Shown: piece after piece, positions 1 through 8,584 of the stretch
How positions within the stretch are numbered: position 1 is the stretch's first letter
Layout: each line of letters begins with the position of its first letter
Assembly: GCF_018305005.1 (NCBI RefSeq)
Contig: NZ_JAGQEG010000022.1
Coordinates: forward strand, 1-64,000
Direction: 5' to 3'
DNA: 64,000 bases
From: Collimonas silvisoli
GTDB lineage: Bacteria; Pseudomonadota; Gammaproteobacteria; Burkholderiales; Burkholderiaceae_D
Position numbers and translations under genes: made by a program
Notes under the pieces: model-generated
Told to the model about the DNA's origin: nothing
Seen by the model: the letters and a program-made list of their open reading frames with translations, nothing else
Database searches by the model: none

Positions 1-3000
1 CCAAAGACAGCATCAACCTGGATGTGGCGCACAGCTTCGAGACCCAGGGGCAAACCAATACCGCCAAAGGCTGGAGTACGGATAACCGGGGCAGTTTGCC
101 GGTCGGGGTATTTAACAGCAACGGCAAGGGCAACGGCAGCACCGACACCATCCACGGCACAACTCTGTCGGCCGGCGGCAAGGCCACGCTGGCGACGACC
201 GAGGGCGATATCACCCTCACTGCCGCTAACCTGGTGGCCAGCAGCGATCTGAGCATCAACGCCGCCAGAGATCTGACTATCCAGAGCGGGCAGGATACGC
301 TCACGAACGCCAACCAGAACAACAGCCAAGCCATCGGTAAAGTCGTGATCTCCGATACGGAGCACTTTGCCGGCTACCATTCAGAGAAGAACCACGCGAA
401 CGATACCGCTATCACCCAGGTCGCCAGCAATGTCGGCAGCCTGCAAGGCAATGTCAGCCTCAGCGCGGGCGACAAATACACCCAGACGGCGAGTAATGTC
501 TTGGCCAAGAACGATATCAACATCGTCGCCAAATCCATCGATATCAATACTGCCGCCAACACAGGCAGTAGCGATCAGAGCAGTGCTGATCTGAAAATAG
601 GGGCGTTTGCCAGAGTCAGTTCGCCGTTGATCGATCTTGGCAACAATCTGGAGAATGCCAAGAAATCGGATGGCCGCCTGCAAGCCATGCAAGGCTTGGC
701 AGCGGCGTCGAATGCGTATCAAATTGCCAGCGCCGCCAATGCCGTTGCAGGCGGGGCCGGAAGTGGCGAATTGCTCAAAGCCGAAGTCGGTGTCGGCTTT
801 GCCAGCGCCAATAGCAAGGATCGCAGCAGTTACAGTCAGGCCCAGGGCAGCAGTGTCCAGGGGGGCGGCAACGTCAGTCTGACCAGCACCGAAGGCGATA
901 TCCACGCTACCGGGGCGCATATCGCTGCCGGCGATGCGGCAGGTAAAACCTTGACGCTGGATTCGGCCCGCAACATCCTGCTCGATGCCGGTCAGAGTAC
1001 CGCGACGAGCAGCGGCAGCAATCACAGCGCCGGTGTCGAAGTGGGCGTGGGGTATGAGGTCGGTGCGAAAACGGGTTTCTATGCGTATGCCACGGCGAAT
1101 GTGGGTAATGGCAATTACAACAACACCTCAACGACCAACAGCAACACGCAGTTAAGCGGCGACACCGTCACTTTGACTTCCAAAGGTGATACGACCTTAA
1201 AGGGGGCGACTGTCAAAGCCAATACGATCAATGCCGATGTCGGCGGCAAGCTGGCGATTGAATCGGTGCAAGATACCAGCGTCCAGCACAATGAACAAAG
1301 CAGCGTGGGCGGGCGGATACAGATCTCCTTTGGCACCGCGTGGGAGGCCTCGGGCAACGTGGGGCAATCGACGGCCAACGGCAGCAGCAACGCGGTCAAT
1401 CAGCAGTCTGGCCTGTTTGCCGGCAACGGCGGTTATCACGTTACGGCCGATACGGTGGCCTTGAAGGGCGGTGCGATTGCCAGCAGCAATGCTGGCAAGT
1501 CCGATCTGACGGCCAAGTCCATCACGTTTGAGAATCTCACCAATAAGATGGATTACTCGGCAGACACGGTGAGTATGTCGGGTGGCGTGAGCGGTGGTAG
1601 CAGCAACGGCAATAGCAAAGGCGAGGCGCCAGCGCAAACCAGCACCGGCGCCAGCAATCCGAACGTCACTCCCGGCATTCCATTGTTGGAGAGCGGCAGT
1701 GCCAGCTCTACCACTTACGGCACCCTCACCGACGGCAACATCACGATTGGCGGCCAGCGCATGACAAGTGCGGCCGGCTTGGGCGCGCATACCGATCTGG
1801 CGACGGCCCATACCGCCATCGCACCCTTGCCTGACCTGAAGAATGTCATGAACAATCAACAGGCCATGGCAGCCGCCGCGAATACCGTGATTGCCACCAG
1901 CGCGCAGATCGCCAACGATTTAGGTACCGCAGCGAACAAGAAATATGACAAAGCACAAGCCGTGCTCAACAATAAAGACAGTACGCAAGAGCAAAAGAAT
2001 CAAGCACAACAAGACGCCAATGACGCACAAGCCGCTGTTAAGAACTGGGGACCAACGGGCGATTACACCCGCGCCTTGAAAGTCGTGACCGGGGTATTAG
2101 TCGGCGGCGTTGCCGGCCAGGGCGCAGGTCAGATTGCCGCCAACGCCAGCGCCCCGTATGCGGCCAACGCGATAGGGGATTATTTCGCGCAACCCGGTCA
2201 TGAAAACCAGACTGCGCAAGTATTAACCCACGCTGTGCTGGGTGCTATCCTCGCCGCTGCTAATGGCGGCAGTGCTGCAGCCGGGGCCGGTGCAGGCGCT
2301 GCAGGCGAGCTTGCCGCGCAACAGATTAGCCGCGAGTTGTATCCGCAAGCCTATGATGCCGATGGCACCTTCCATCCTGAAAAGCTGGATGCTAATCAGA
2401 TTAATACGGTCATTTCCTTATCAACGGCAGTGGGTGCGCTGGTGGCGGGAGCGACGGGTGGCTCGGCGCTGGATGCCAGCGTGGGAGGAAATATTGCGGC
2501 GAATGCGGCGACGAACAATTGGTTAAGCCAAAAGCGGAAAGGCATGAGGCTGTCGGAGCAGGAACAATTTGACGCGGCTCAGAAAAGGTGCACGGAGACC
2601 GGTGATTGCACAGCGGCACGAAATTTAGCTGAAATTTCTGCATTACGAGATGCTAATTTAAATACAGCTTGCGCAGATAGAGCTTCGTCGGCGTGCGGTG
2701 CAGCTATCAGCGATGCCCGGGCGAACGGCAACACGGTGATTTTTGGAAATAATGGTCACGCTTATGCTTACCCGACTGGTTCTCCGACATGGCAAGCCAT
2801 AGCTGACCCACGACAAGGGACGTATGAGTCGGCTCAGGCCGCCAATTTGAACGATGCCTTGCAGTACGCTGCAATGGATTCTGTGACGGGGATAGCCCTT
2901 AAAGGGATTGTTTTCGGTGCCAAGGCCATTCTTGGAGGTGCTGAAACGCTTTTAGCTGGCCTAACAAAGAGTGCTGCGGAAACAGTGCTTGCTGTGCCAG

Positions 3001-3236
3001 GTAAGGCAATTGGTCAATTTGATATGATCGCCAATCCTGGGCCTTTGGCAAGTATGCCCGGTACACCTGCAGCTAATTTTGCTGGCGGTAAATATACGGC
3101 GGTTACCCTTACCGATGATGTCACTCTCTACCGAGGAGGTGACTCAAATGGAAAGGCTCTTGGTCAGTGGTTTACTACGGAGGCACCTACTTCAGTTGCG
3201 CAAGTACGGATAGATACGGCCGTCAAGCCACAGTAG
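1..3236 (+). CDS. CdiA/filamentous haemagglutinin-type contact-dependent toxin, C-terminal part (5' end outside window)
   Basis: The reading frame is open from the left edge; a GTG at 24 is internal, so this is the 3' part of a much larger gene. Residues up to about 550 are beta-helix type repeats rich in Gly/Ser/Asn, typical of the filament that a CdiB-type porin exports. A helical and Gly/Ala-rich pretoxin region follows (about nt 1840-2510). The sequence ATNNWLSQ at nt 2511-2530 sits where many CdiA proteins carry the VENN motif. From there the DNA becomes less GC-rich and the protein changes character, as expected for a swapped toxin module. The tail contains YRGG and QWFTTEAP before a TAG at 3234. 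Downstream DNA continues the same frame and style, so the toxin is probably interrupted (see next entry). The toxin class is not certain. Confidence 0.85.
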   Translation, partial: KDSINLDVAHSFETQGQTNTAKGWSTDNRGSLPVGVFNSNGKGNGSTDTIHGTTLSAGGKATLATTEGDITLTAANLVASSDLSINAARDLTIQSGQDTLTNANQNNSQAIGKVVISDTEHFAGYHSEKNHANDTAITQVASNVGSLQGNVSLSAGDKYTQTASNVLAKNDINIVAKSIDINTAANTGSSDQSSADLKIGAFARVSSPLIDLGNNLENAKKSDGRLQAMQGLAAASNAYQIASAANAVAGGAGSGELLKAEVGVGFASANSKDRSSYSQAQGSSVQGGGNVSLTSTEGDIHATGAHIAAGDAAGKTLTLDSARNILLDAGQSTATSSGSNHSAGVEVGVGYEVGAKTGFYAYATANVGNGNYNNTSTTNSNTQLSGDTVTLTSKGDTTLKGATVKANTINADVGGKLAIESVQDTSVQHNEQSSVGGRIQISFGTAWEASGNVGQSTANGSSNAVNQQSGLFAGNGGYHVTADTVALKGGAIASSNAGKSDLTAKSITFENLTNKMDYSADTVSMSGGVSGGSSNGNSKGEAPAQTSTGASNPNVTPGIPLLESGSASSTTYGTLTDGNITIGGQRMTSAAGLGAHTDLATAHTAIAPLPDLKNVMNNQQAMAAAANTVIATSAQIANDLGTAANKKYDKAQAVLNNKDSTQEQKNQAQQDANDAQAAVKNWGPTGDYTRALKVVTGVLVGGVAGQGAGQIAANASAPYAANAIGDYFAQPGHENQTAQVLTHAVLGAILAAANGGSAAAGAGAGAAGELAAQQISRELYPQAYDADGTFHPEKLDANQINTVISLSTAVGALVAGATGGSALDASVGGNIAANAATNNWLSQKRKGMRLSEQEQFDAAQKRCTETGDCTAARNLAEISALRDANLNTACADRASSACGAAISDARANGNTVIFGNNGHAYAYPTGSPTWQAIADPRQGTYESAQAANLNDALQYAAMDSVTGIALKGIVFGAKAILGGAETLLAGLTKSAAETVLAVPGKAIGQFDMIANPGPLASMPGTPAANFAGGKYTAVTLTDDVTLYRGGDSNGKALGQWFTTEAPTSVAQVRIDTAVKPQ

Positions 3237-3449
3237 ATTGACCCAATAACAGGACAATTGACGAGTAGCTCTCCTATCGATGCTGTCTACGCAGTTAAAA
3301 TTCCGGCTGGCACAACAATCTATCAAGGTCCTGTTGGAAATCAAGGAGGAATCTTTGTTGGAGGGCAAAATGTTAATCAAATTTTTATACCTCAACCATG
3401 GAAAATTCCAGGGGTTCAAGTCGTCGGAAAACCTATTCCTATAAAATAG
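3237..3449 (+). pseudogene. Detached end of the CdiA toxin domain after an in-frame TAG
   Basis: The frame of the upstream CdiA gene continues without another stop from 3237 to the TAG at 3447-3449. It gives about 70 residues that include AVYAVKIPAGTTIY, GPVGNQGGIFVGG and NQIFIPQPW. These read as the continuation of a globular toxin domain, not as random sequence. The separating TAG is one base from TGG (Trp). The only nearby initiator is a TTG at 3258 without a Shine-Dalgarno sequence, so independent translation is unlikely. The YRGG/GG..NQIFIP pattern faintly recalls ADP-ribosyltransferase-type toxins; that is a weak inference. Confidence 0.65.
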
Positions 3450-3453
3450 AGCA

Positions 3454-3756
3454 ATGGAAAATTTAAAAATATCTCACGCGCTTAAACTTCTTGCGGAATT
3501 GCAAAATATATATTGCAAGGAGGGAGGGGAAAACTTCGTTTCCGGAATCATGGCTACTATGGCTTCTTTATCTGATGATCAAATATCAGAAAAGGATCGA
3601 TGGTCTCAGGCCTGTTCCGTTTATCGAACAATGGCTGGATCAAAATCGGGATTTATGGATTTTTATATCGATCGCGAATCAGCGGAGCAAAGAATTATTG
3701 CAAATGCCCGTCTCGACAATATTCGTGATGAACTTTGGGCATTATTTGATTATTAA
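3454..3756 (+). CDS. Candidate CDI immunity protein (small acidic protein)
   Basis: This ATG gene lies 4 bp after the end of the detached toxin tail. Immunity genes of CdiA modules occupy this position. The 100-residue product is soluble, mainly helical and acidic, with a SGFMDFYI segment and an LDNIRDELW end. It has no signal peptide, as expected for a cytoplasmic inhibitor of its cognate toxin. The C-terminal pattern resembles small immunity-like families I remember (DUF6966-like), but I could not check this. Its low GC matches the toxin tail, so toxin end and immunity gene probably arrived as one cassette. Confidence 0.6.
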   Translation: MENLKISHALKLLAELQNIYCKEGGENFVSGIMATMASLSDDQISEKDRWSQACSVYRTMAGSKSGFMDFYIDRESAEQRIIANARLDNIRDELWALFDY

Positions 3757-3793
3757 AGCATGCGTTGATTAATGAGGAATAAGAAGGTCACAG

Positions 3794-3939
3794 GCGAATA
3801 TTCGCATTGGAAATAAAAGGGTCAACATTCCTTAATTTACAGAAGAAAATCACCTTTTGCATGCTGCAGGAATAAAGGGTCGGAGTCAAATATTCTTCGA
3901 AAAATAGTGCTGAATGACTTCAGGTCACCAGGTGACCTG
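3794..3939. repeat. Two perfect palindromes in the gap after the immunity gene
   Basis: The gap 3757-4002 has no convincing gene. It holds a 12-bp perfect palindrome GCGAATATTCGC at 3794-3805. At 3921-3939 there is a 19-bp dyad, CAGGTCACC-A-GGTGACCTG. Neither is followed by a T run, so they are not intrinsic terminators. They could be operator sites or remnants of an insertion; nothing in the sequence decides. Confidence 0.4.
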
Positions 3940-4002
3940 TCCTTCCTGTTTAGCCGATGTGCAAAAAAACTGAATCAGGCCGTCATGACGACGACCAGCC
4001 TT

Positions 4003-4296
4003 TCATTCGTGGGTAATCACTAGACAACCAGGCATCACCCGCACCCGAATGCGGTCATTGGGCAAGAAGCCAGCTTGTCTCAGCCATAAGCCATGCAGGC
4101 GTATCCATGATTTGGGGAGGCGACAAAACGGATTGTTGCTGATCATCTGCTCTGGGTTAGCTTCCGGGAATTTCGCCACGGTGATCCAGCGGTCTTGAAG
4201 GTGTTGATGGAGGGATGCGGGAATGCGTGCGGGACGATCTGGCCTGCTGCTGGTGGTGGATGGGCGAGAGAGATTGGGCGTGCGAATGTCGAACAT
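4003..4296 (-). CDS. SymE-family toxin-like protein
   Basis: The 97-residue product carries the SymE signature in its C-terminal half: WIRLHGLWLRQAGF, then DRIRVRVMPGCLVIT. SymE proteins have an AbrB-like fold; the E. coli member is an SOS-induced toxin controlled by an antisense RNA. The ATG at 4296 is preceded on the minus strand by GGAGG, giving a credible start. The long polar N-terminus (RPSTTSSRPDRPARIP) is unusual and may be disordered. The gene lies in the debris after a CDI module, opposite to it. A cis antisense RNA cannot be identified, but the upstream DNA is strongly structured (next entry). Confidence 0.7.
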   Translation of the reverse strand: MFDIRTPNLSRPSTTSSRPDRPARIPASLHQHLQDRWITVAKFPEANPEQMISNNPFCRLPKSWIRLHGLWLRQAGFLPNDRIRVRVMPGCLVITHE

Positions 4297-4319
4297 GATA
4301 CCTCCGTGTAATTTGATTA

Positions 4320-4530
4320 AGCCGATTCCCGCTTCCTAACGGGGGAGGGCGGCAAATAGTAGGGTAGGAAGACCGGTACACACGGAACCCGGCAAGCCTT
4401 GCGGCTTCCCTGCTATCGCCGCCCATAGGGGCGCGCGAAGGCAGAACGAACGAGCCGTGAAGAGCGGTACGTTCGCCGGTGTAGTCAGGCTTCCCAACCT
4501 GGACCCTGTTTTTTTCAGGGACGGCAACGA
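4320..4530. other. Structured non-coding region upstream of the SymE-like gene
   Basis: About 300 bases between the SymE-like gene and the haemagglutinin fragment have no convincing gene. Several hairpins are visible. CGAACG-AG-CCG..CGG-TA-CGTTCG lies at 4447-4475, AAGCC-TTGC-GGCTT at 4394-4407, and CCCTG-TTTTTTT-CAGGG at about 4504-4520. The word TTCCCTGCT at 4406-4414 also occurs in the hairpin units near 34.7 and 54.4 kb, but no terminal repeats are seen here. The region could encode the SymE leader and an antisense RNA, or be a decayed mobile element. Confidence 0.4.
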
Positions 4531-4596
4531 CTATAAACGCTATTGGAAACGAAGACAATTAGAAGAACGATAAATGCATTGCTATCTCAACACCGA

Positions 4597-4987
4597 CAGC
4601 ACGATCTCTACCTGGTCAACGTCGGGACACTGGGCGCTGCCGGCAATCTGACGGTCAATGCCGGCAATCATCTGTCGTCGACGATGGAAGCCGATGGCAC
4701 CTTGAATGTAGCCGCCAACCAGATCAACAACGTGCGGCAGAACGTGCAGGTCAATACGGTGACGGTCTCGGATACGACCAGCACGATGACGCAATCGCCA
4801 TGGTGGACATCGTTGGGGCCGGGCAGTACGCCCACGCGTAACGGCAATACGCAGATGCACGATAAGTATTACCTGAATCCGGCGGCTATCATCTTTCGAG
4901 CGACAGGTAGCGGAGACACAAGTCCGCGCGGCCATCCTGAACCGCTTCACCCGCCTGGATGCGCCGACGACCGTGCGCGTGCCATAA
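4597..4987 (+). pseudogene. Filamentous haemagglutinin (CdiA-like) internal fragment with frameshift
   Basis: An open frame (4543-5094) contains a haemagglutinin-like stretch from about 4597 to 4896: GTLGAAGNLTVNAGNHLS, LNVAANQINNVRQNVQV, then YYLNPAAI. This resembles internal segments of CdiA/FHA proteins, not an N- or C-terminus. After about 4896 the frame loses that character. A different frame, 4904-4987, reads QVAETQVRAAILNRF and ends at a TAA. There is no start signal, secretion domain or toxin. This is best read as debris of a second cdiA copy or of recombination at the locus. Confidence 0.6.
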
Positions 4988-5208
4988 ATCCATCTGGAGA
5001 ACGGGGCGTTACGACCAGCGATTACTTATGTAACAAAACCGGTGCCCAGACTACTCGAAGTGATAGAAAAAACGACCACACTGTGTACGATTAATCTACA
5101 ATCCGCAATGTCCTACCTGCGGGAGTCTGACCTGGCCACGGGTGGCGAAATTTAACATGGCCAACGGGGTCTAGGTAGAGATTGTTAGAATTATTAAAAT
5201 CAAAAAAT

Positions 5209-6198
5209 ATGAATAAATTAGTTGACTGCGAATTGCATGAGAACAATGATAAGGCCGTATACATTTCGCAGCGCATAGCCGTACTTATCCCATGCTATAA
5301 CGAAGAAGCAGCAATTGCTTCGGTCATTCGCGATTTCCGCACTGCACTTCCCACAGCAAAAATCTATGTGTTTGATAATAATTCAACTGATCGCACTATA
5401 GAAATTGCAAAAAATTCTGACGCAATAGTTCGTACGGTCCCATTGCAGGGTAAGGGCAATGTTATACGAAGAATGTTTGCGGATGTGGATGCAGATATAT
5501 ACGTCATGGTTGATGGCGATAATACCTATGATGCGAAAGAAGCATCGCGCTTAGTCGAGAAACTCGTATCTGATGGACTTGATATGGTTATTGGGACGCG
5601 GGTTACTGAAGAGCAAGCAGCGTATCGCTTCGGGCATCGCTTTGGCAATGTATTATTGACTGGTTGCGTGTCATTTATTTTTGGCAGCACTTTCACCGAT
5701 ATGTTATCCGGGTACCGAATTTTTTCACGTCGGTATGTTAAGTCCTTTCCTGCGCAATCCGCAGGTTTTGAAACCGAAACTGAACTTGCAGTACATGCCC
5801 TGCAGCTGAGAATGCCGGTAGCAGAACTGGCTACTACTTACGGAGCACGGCAAGAAGGCTCTTCAAGTAAATTAAATACTTACAGAGATGGCTTAAGGAT
5901 CCTAATCACTATATTTAGATTGTTCAAATCAGAAAAGCCGCTCACATTTTTTTCATTAGGATTTTTGTTTTGTACTTTAATTTCTATTATTCTTGCTGCG
6001 CCATTGTTTGAGACATATTTCAATACAGGCCTGGTGCCAAGATTTCCGACCGCGATTTTATGTGCAGCTTTCATGTTATTCGGCGTAATCTTGTTAACAT
6101 GTGGAATTGTGCTTAATACAGTAACAAAAGGGCGTATTGAGGCTAAACGATTCGCATACCTGGCTAACCCCGCCCCATCTATAGGGCAATCGGAATAA
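5209..6198 (+). CDS. Family 2 glycosyltransferase, GtrB-like (bactoprenol-linked sugar transferase)
   Basis: Residues 20-180 form a GT-A domain: VLIPCYNEEAAI at the start, FDNNSTD, and VDGDNTYD as the metal/nucleotide-sugar site. Two C-terminal hydrophobic helices (around LTFFSLGFLFCTLISIIL and AILCAAFMLFGVILLTCG) anchor it, as in GtrB/DPM1-type enzymes. These transfer glucose or a similar sugar to a polyprenyl phosphate at the inner membrane. I chose the ATG at 5209; an in-frame TTG at 5182 is possible, and neither has a strong ribosome site. The stop overlaps the next start (TAATG). The AT-rich composition contrasts with most of the window and suggests acquisition. Confidence 0.85.
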   Translation: MNKLVDCELHENNDKAVYISQRIAVLIPCYNEEAAIASVIRDFRTALPTAKIYVFDNNSTDRTIEIAKNSDAIVRTVPLQGKGNVIRRMFADVDADIYVMVDGDNTYDAKEASRLVEKLVSDGLDMVIGTRVTEEQAAYRFGHRFGNVLLTGCVSFIFGSTFTDMLSGYRIFSRRYVKSFPAQSAGFETETELAVHALQLRMPVAELATTYGARQEGSSSKLNTYRDGLRILITIFRLFKSEKPLTFFSLGFLFCTLISIILAAPLFETYFNTGLVPRFPTAILCAAFMLFGVILLTCGIVLNTVTKGRIEAKRFAYLANPAPSIGQSE

Positions 6199-6611
6199 TG
6201 ACCGGTTACCAGCAATTTATTCGCTTCGCTATAGTGGGAGCTATTGGTTTCGCGGTTGATGTAGGGGTTCTATATTTAAACCTTCATCTTGGCATGGGCT
6301 ATTTTATTGGTCGTGCTATATCTTTTCTTTGCGCTGTATGGGTAACATGGAAAATTAATCGGCAATTCACATTCATTTCAAGTGGCGAAGGTTCTGACTT
6401 CAAGGAAATGTTGCGCTATCTTGCTGCAATGCTTTTTGGTGGACTGATTAATTACCTTGCATACTTGATAGTCGTAATGCAGGTGCGTAATTTACCTTTT
6501 CTTCCATTCTTTGCGGTGGCTATCGGTTCCGTTTCTGGGATGATGTTCAATTATTTTACTGCAAAATCATGGGTATTTAAATCTGTAGAGAAACTTAAGA
6601 ATAAAAAATGA
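6198..6611 (+). CDS. GtrA-family small membrane protein (probable polyprenyl-linked sugar flippase)
   Basis: The 137-residue product has four hydrophobic helices and the GtrA pattern: FIRFAIVGAIGFAVDVGVLY at the N-terminus, WKINRQFTF after the second helix, and MFNYFTAKSWVF at the end. GtrA proteins are thought to flip the polyprenyl-phosphate sugar made by GtrB to the periplasm. The gene is translationally coupled on both sides: its ATG overlaps the GtrB-like stop, and its TGA overlaps the next ATG (ATGA). It shares the low GC of its neighbours. Confidence 0.88.
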   Translation: MTGYQQFIRFAIVGAIGFAVDVGVLYLNLHLGMGYFIGRAISFLCAVWVTWKINRQFTFISSGEGSDFKEMLRYLAAMLFGGLINYLAYLIVVMQVRNLPFLPFFAVAIGSVSGMMFNYFTAKSWVFKSVEKLKNKK

Positions 6612-8470
6612 GTATTTTTCATCGAGTTATAAATAAAACTGGATTGCGTAATATCGATCTAAACGACTCAGAGACATTTAAGTATTTCTGTTTTTTTGTG
6701 CCGATTTTTTTTGGTCTCATTTCCTTATGGTTGGGTGCTGACACGAATTGGGATTTGCAAAATTATCACTTGTATAATGCCTTTTCCCTATTGAATAATA
6801 AACTGCATATGGATTTGGCAGTGGCGGGGATGCAGACATATTTTAATCCAACACTCGATGTGCCATATTATTTGATGACGTTGTATTTGCCTGCACCATT
6901 GGTCGGCTTTATTATGGGAGCAATACACGGAATCAATTTTATATTGCTGGCGGGTATATGTTATAAGGCTTTGCCGAATCTTCCGCCAGATGATCGTTTT
7001 CGGATTCCGCTTCTTCTCTCCATATTTGGCTGTCTTACGGCAAATTTTCTATCGGAAATAGGAAGTACGATGGGGGACGACACCACGTCCATTTTCGTTC
7101 TGGCTTCTTTACTTATTGTTTTAAATGATTGGAGCAAGCTTTTTGAACGCGGAATTCGTCCCATCTTAATCGCAATCTTGGCTGGTTCATGCGTGGGTCT
7201 TGGCGCGGGACTAAAGTTGACGAATGTTGTATATGCAGTGGCGTTGTGTGCGAGTTTTTTTGTTGTACCGGTTAGTTGGGCAATTCGTTTTCGTGTGGCA
7301 TTCCTTTTTGGTTTTGGTGTACTGATTGGTATGGCGGCCACAAGCGGATATTGGTTTTATGAGATGTGGCGGTCATTCGGCAATCCGTTGTTTCCACAGT
7401 TCAGTGCTTTTTTTGCGAATCCATTGACGCATGCCGTCGCGGTGGTTGATGTCGTATTTCGACCAAAAAATGGCTTTGAAACCGTATTCTGGCCGTTCGT
7501 GTTTTCATTGAAATCTGAAAGGGCCGCGCAACTGCCGGGCATACATCAAATTATTTGGCCAGTCGTGTATATCCTTTTCTGGTGTTGGATCGTGATGGCG
7601 CTCGTTAAAAATAAAGACCCAAACACTGGAAATGGCATGCGACCATCTTCAAAATATATCGTCGCTGTGGTTGCTATTGGCTATTTGGTATGGATGAAAC
7701 TCTTTAGTATCCAGCGCTACCTGGTGCCGATTGAGATATGCGCTCCATTAGTGGCGTTTATTCTTCTTATGCGGCTAACGCATTATCAGAAAGCACGTAA
7801 GATCGCCATATGGGTTCTTGCCATATCGTCTGCGATTGTGCTTCTCGGAGGCGTGCATACTTGGGGACACGCATCCTGGGCGGGAAAAATGTTTCGCGTT
7901 GATTTACCTCCGCTTGATGCACCAGAAAAAACGACCGTCCTTCAAGCTGGCGGTGATCCGCCTTTTGGATGGATTGCAGCCCAATTCCCAGCTAGCGTTG
8001 CATTCGCTCAAGTGCATGGTAGCTTTCCGGAAGCCATGCCGGAATATAGCAACCGAATTCATGCCATTGTGAAGGAACGTGGCGGCCCGGTTTTCGCCAT
8101 TGTCCAAGGGACAAATCAATCTAGTCGGATAGCACAGATCGCCAAAATTAGTGAAACCGCGTCTCATCTAGGTATTACATCGAGTGAAAAGGGATGTGCA
8201 GCGCTTCAATGGGCATCTGTACATCTAAAGCTCCACGCATCCGTAACTGTTTTGGATCGCTCTCTTAGCAAAGCTAAATGCTCTATCGATGTATTGTCTT
8301 CGGATATCGTAGATGTTGACGCTAAGAACAGGGCGTTCGTTTCAGTCGCAGCAAAACAACTAGCAATTTATGGTTTCTCTATCGATTCTGCTTACTGCAG
8401 GCCATATTCAGCATATATCGGCAAGGACGAATCCCCTTTTCAGTGGTGCGAGCTATCTCAGTCTCAATAA
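6608..8470 (+). CDS. Polytopic membrane protein, probable lipid-sugar-dependent glycosyltransferase (Gtr-type third component)
   Basis: The 620-residue protein begins with a hydrophobic segment, then ADTNWDLQNYHLYN, an acidic first periplasmic loop of the kind seen in GT-C fold transferases. About ten or more membrane helices follow to residue ~440. A soluble C-terminal domain (about 450-620) has AGGDPPFGWIAAQFP. In gtr operons the third, strain-specific gene encodes the enzyme that moves the flipped sugar from the polyprenyl carrier to O-antigen or another surface glycan. Operon position and translational coupling to GtrA support that role. The family is not identified precisely and the acceptor is unknown. 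Codons are AT-rich. Confidence 0.7.
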   Translation: MSIFHRVINKTGLRNIDLNDSETFKYFCFFVPIFFGLISLWLGADTNWDLQNYHLYNAFSLLNNKLHMDLAVAGMQTYFNPTLDVPYYLMTLYLPAPLVGFIMGAIHGINFILLAGICYKALPNLPPDDRFRIPLLLSIFGCLTANFLSEIGSTMGDDTTSIFVLASLLIVLNDWSKLFERGIRPILIAILAGSCVGLGAGLKLTNVVYAVALCASFFVVPVSWAIRFRVAFLFGFGVLIGMAATSGYWFYEMWRSFGNPLFPQFSAFFANPLTHAVAVVDVVFRPKNGFETVFWPFVFSLKSERAAQLPGIHQIIWPVVYILFWCWIVMALVKNKDPNTGNGMRPSSKYIVAVVAIGYLVWMKLFSIQRYLVPIEICAPLVAFILLMRLTHYQKARKIAIWVLAISSAIVLLGGVHTWGHASWAGKMFRVDLPPLDAPEKTTVLQAGGDPPFGWIAAQFPASVAFAQVHGSFPEAMPEYSNRIHAIVKERGGPVFAIVQGTNQSSRIAQIAKISETASHLGITSSEKGCAALQWASVHLKLHASVTVLDRSLSKAKCSIDVLSSDIVDVDAKNRAFVSVAAKQLAIYGFSIDSAYCRPYSAYIGKDESPFQWCELSQSQ

Positions 8471-8584
8471 TTACCTTCGGGTTTTTACGGTCGAAAAGAT
8501 GGTGTTGGCGGCGTGATTGTCTCAACGTCATGAGTGATTAGCTAACAAGAGAAGTGGGGCTGCTCAAAGTGGCCGCTGTCTTCA

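Noticed and set aside
4441-4500. Group II intron end (GAGCCGT...ACGTTC resembles a conserved intron stretch)
   Set aside because: Stem layout does not match and no domain V or reverse-transcriptase remnant was seen.
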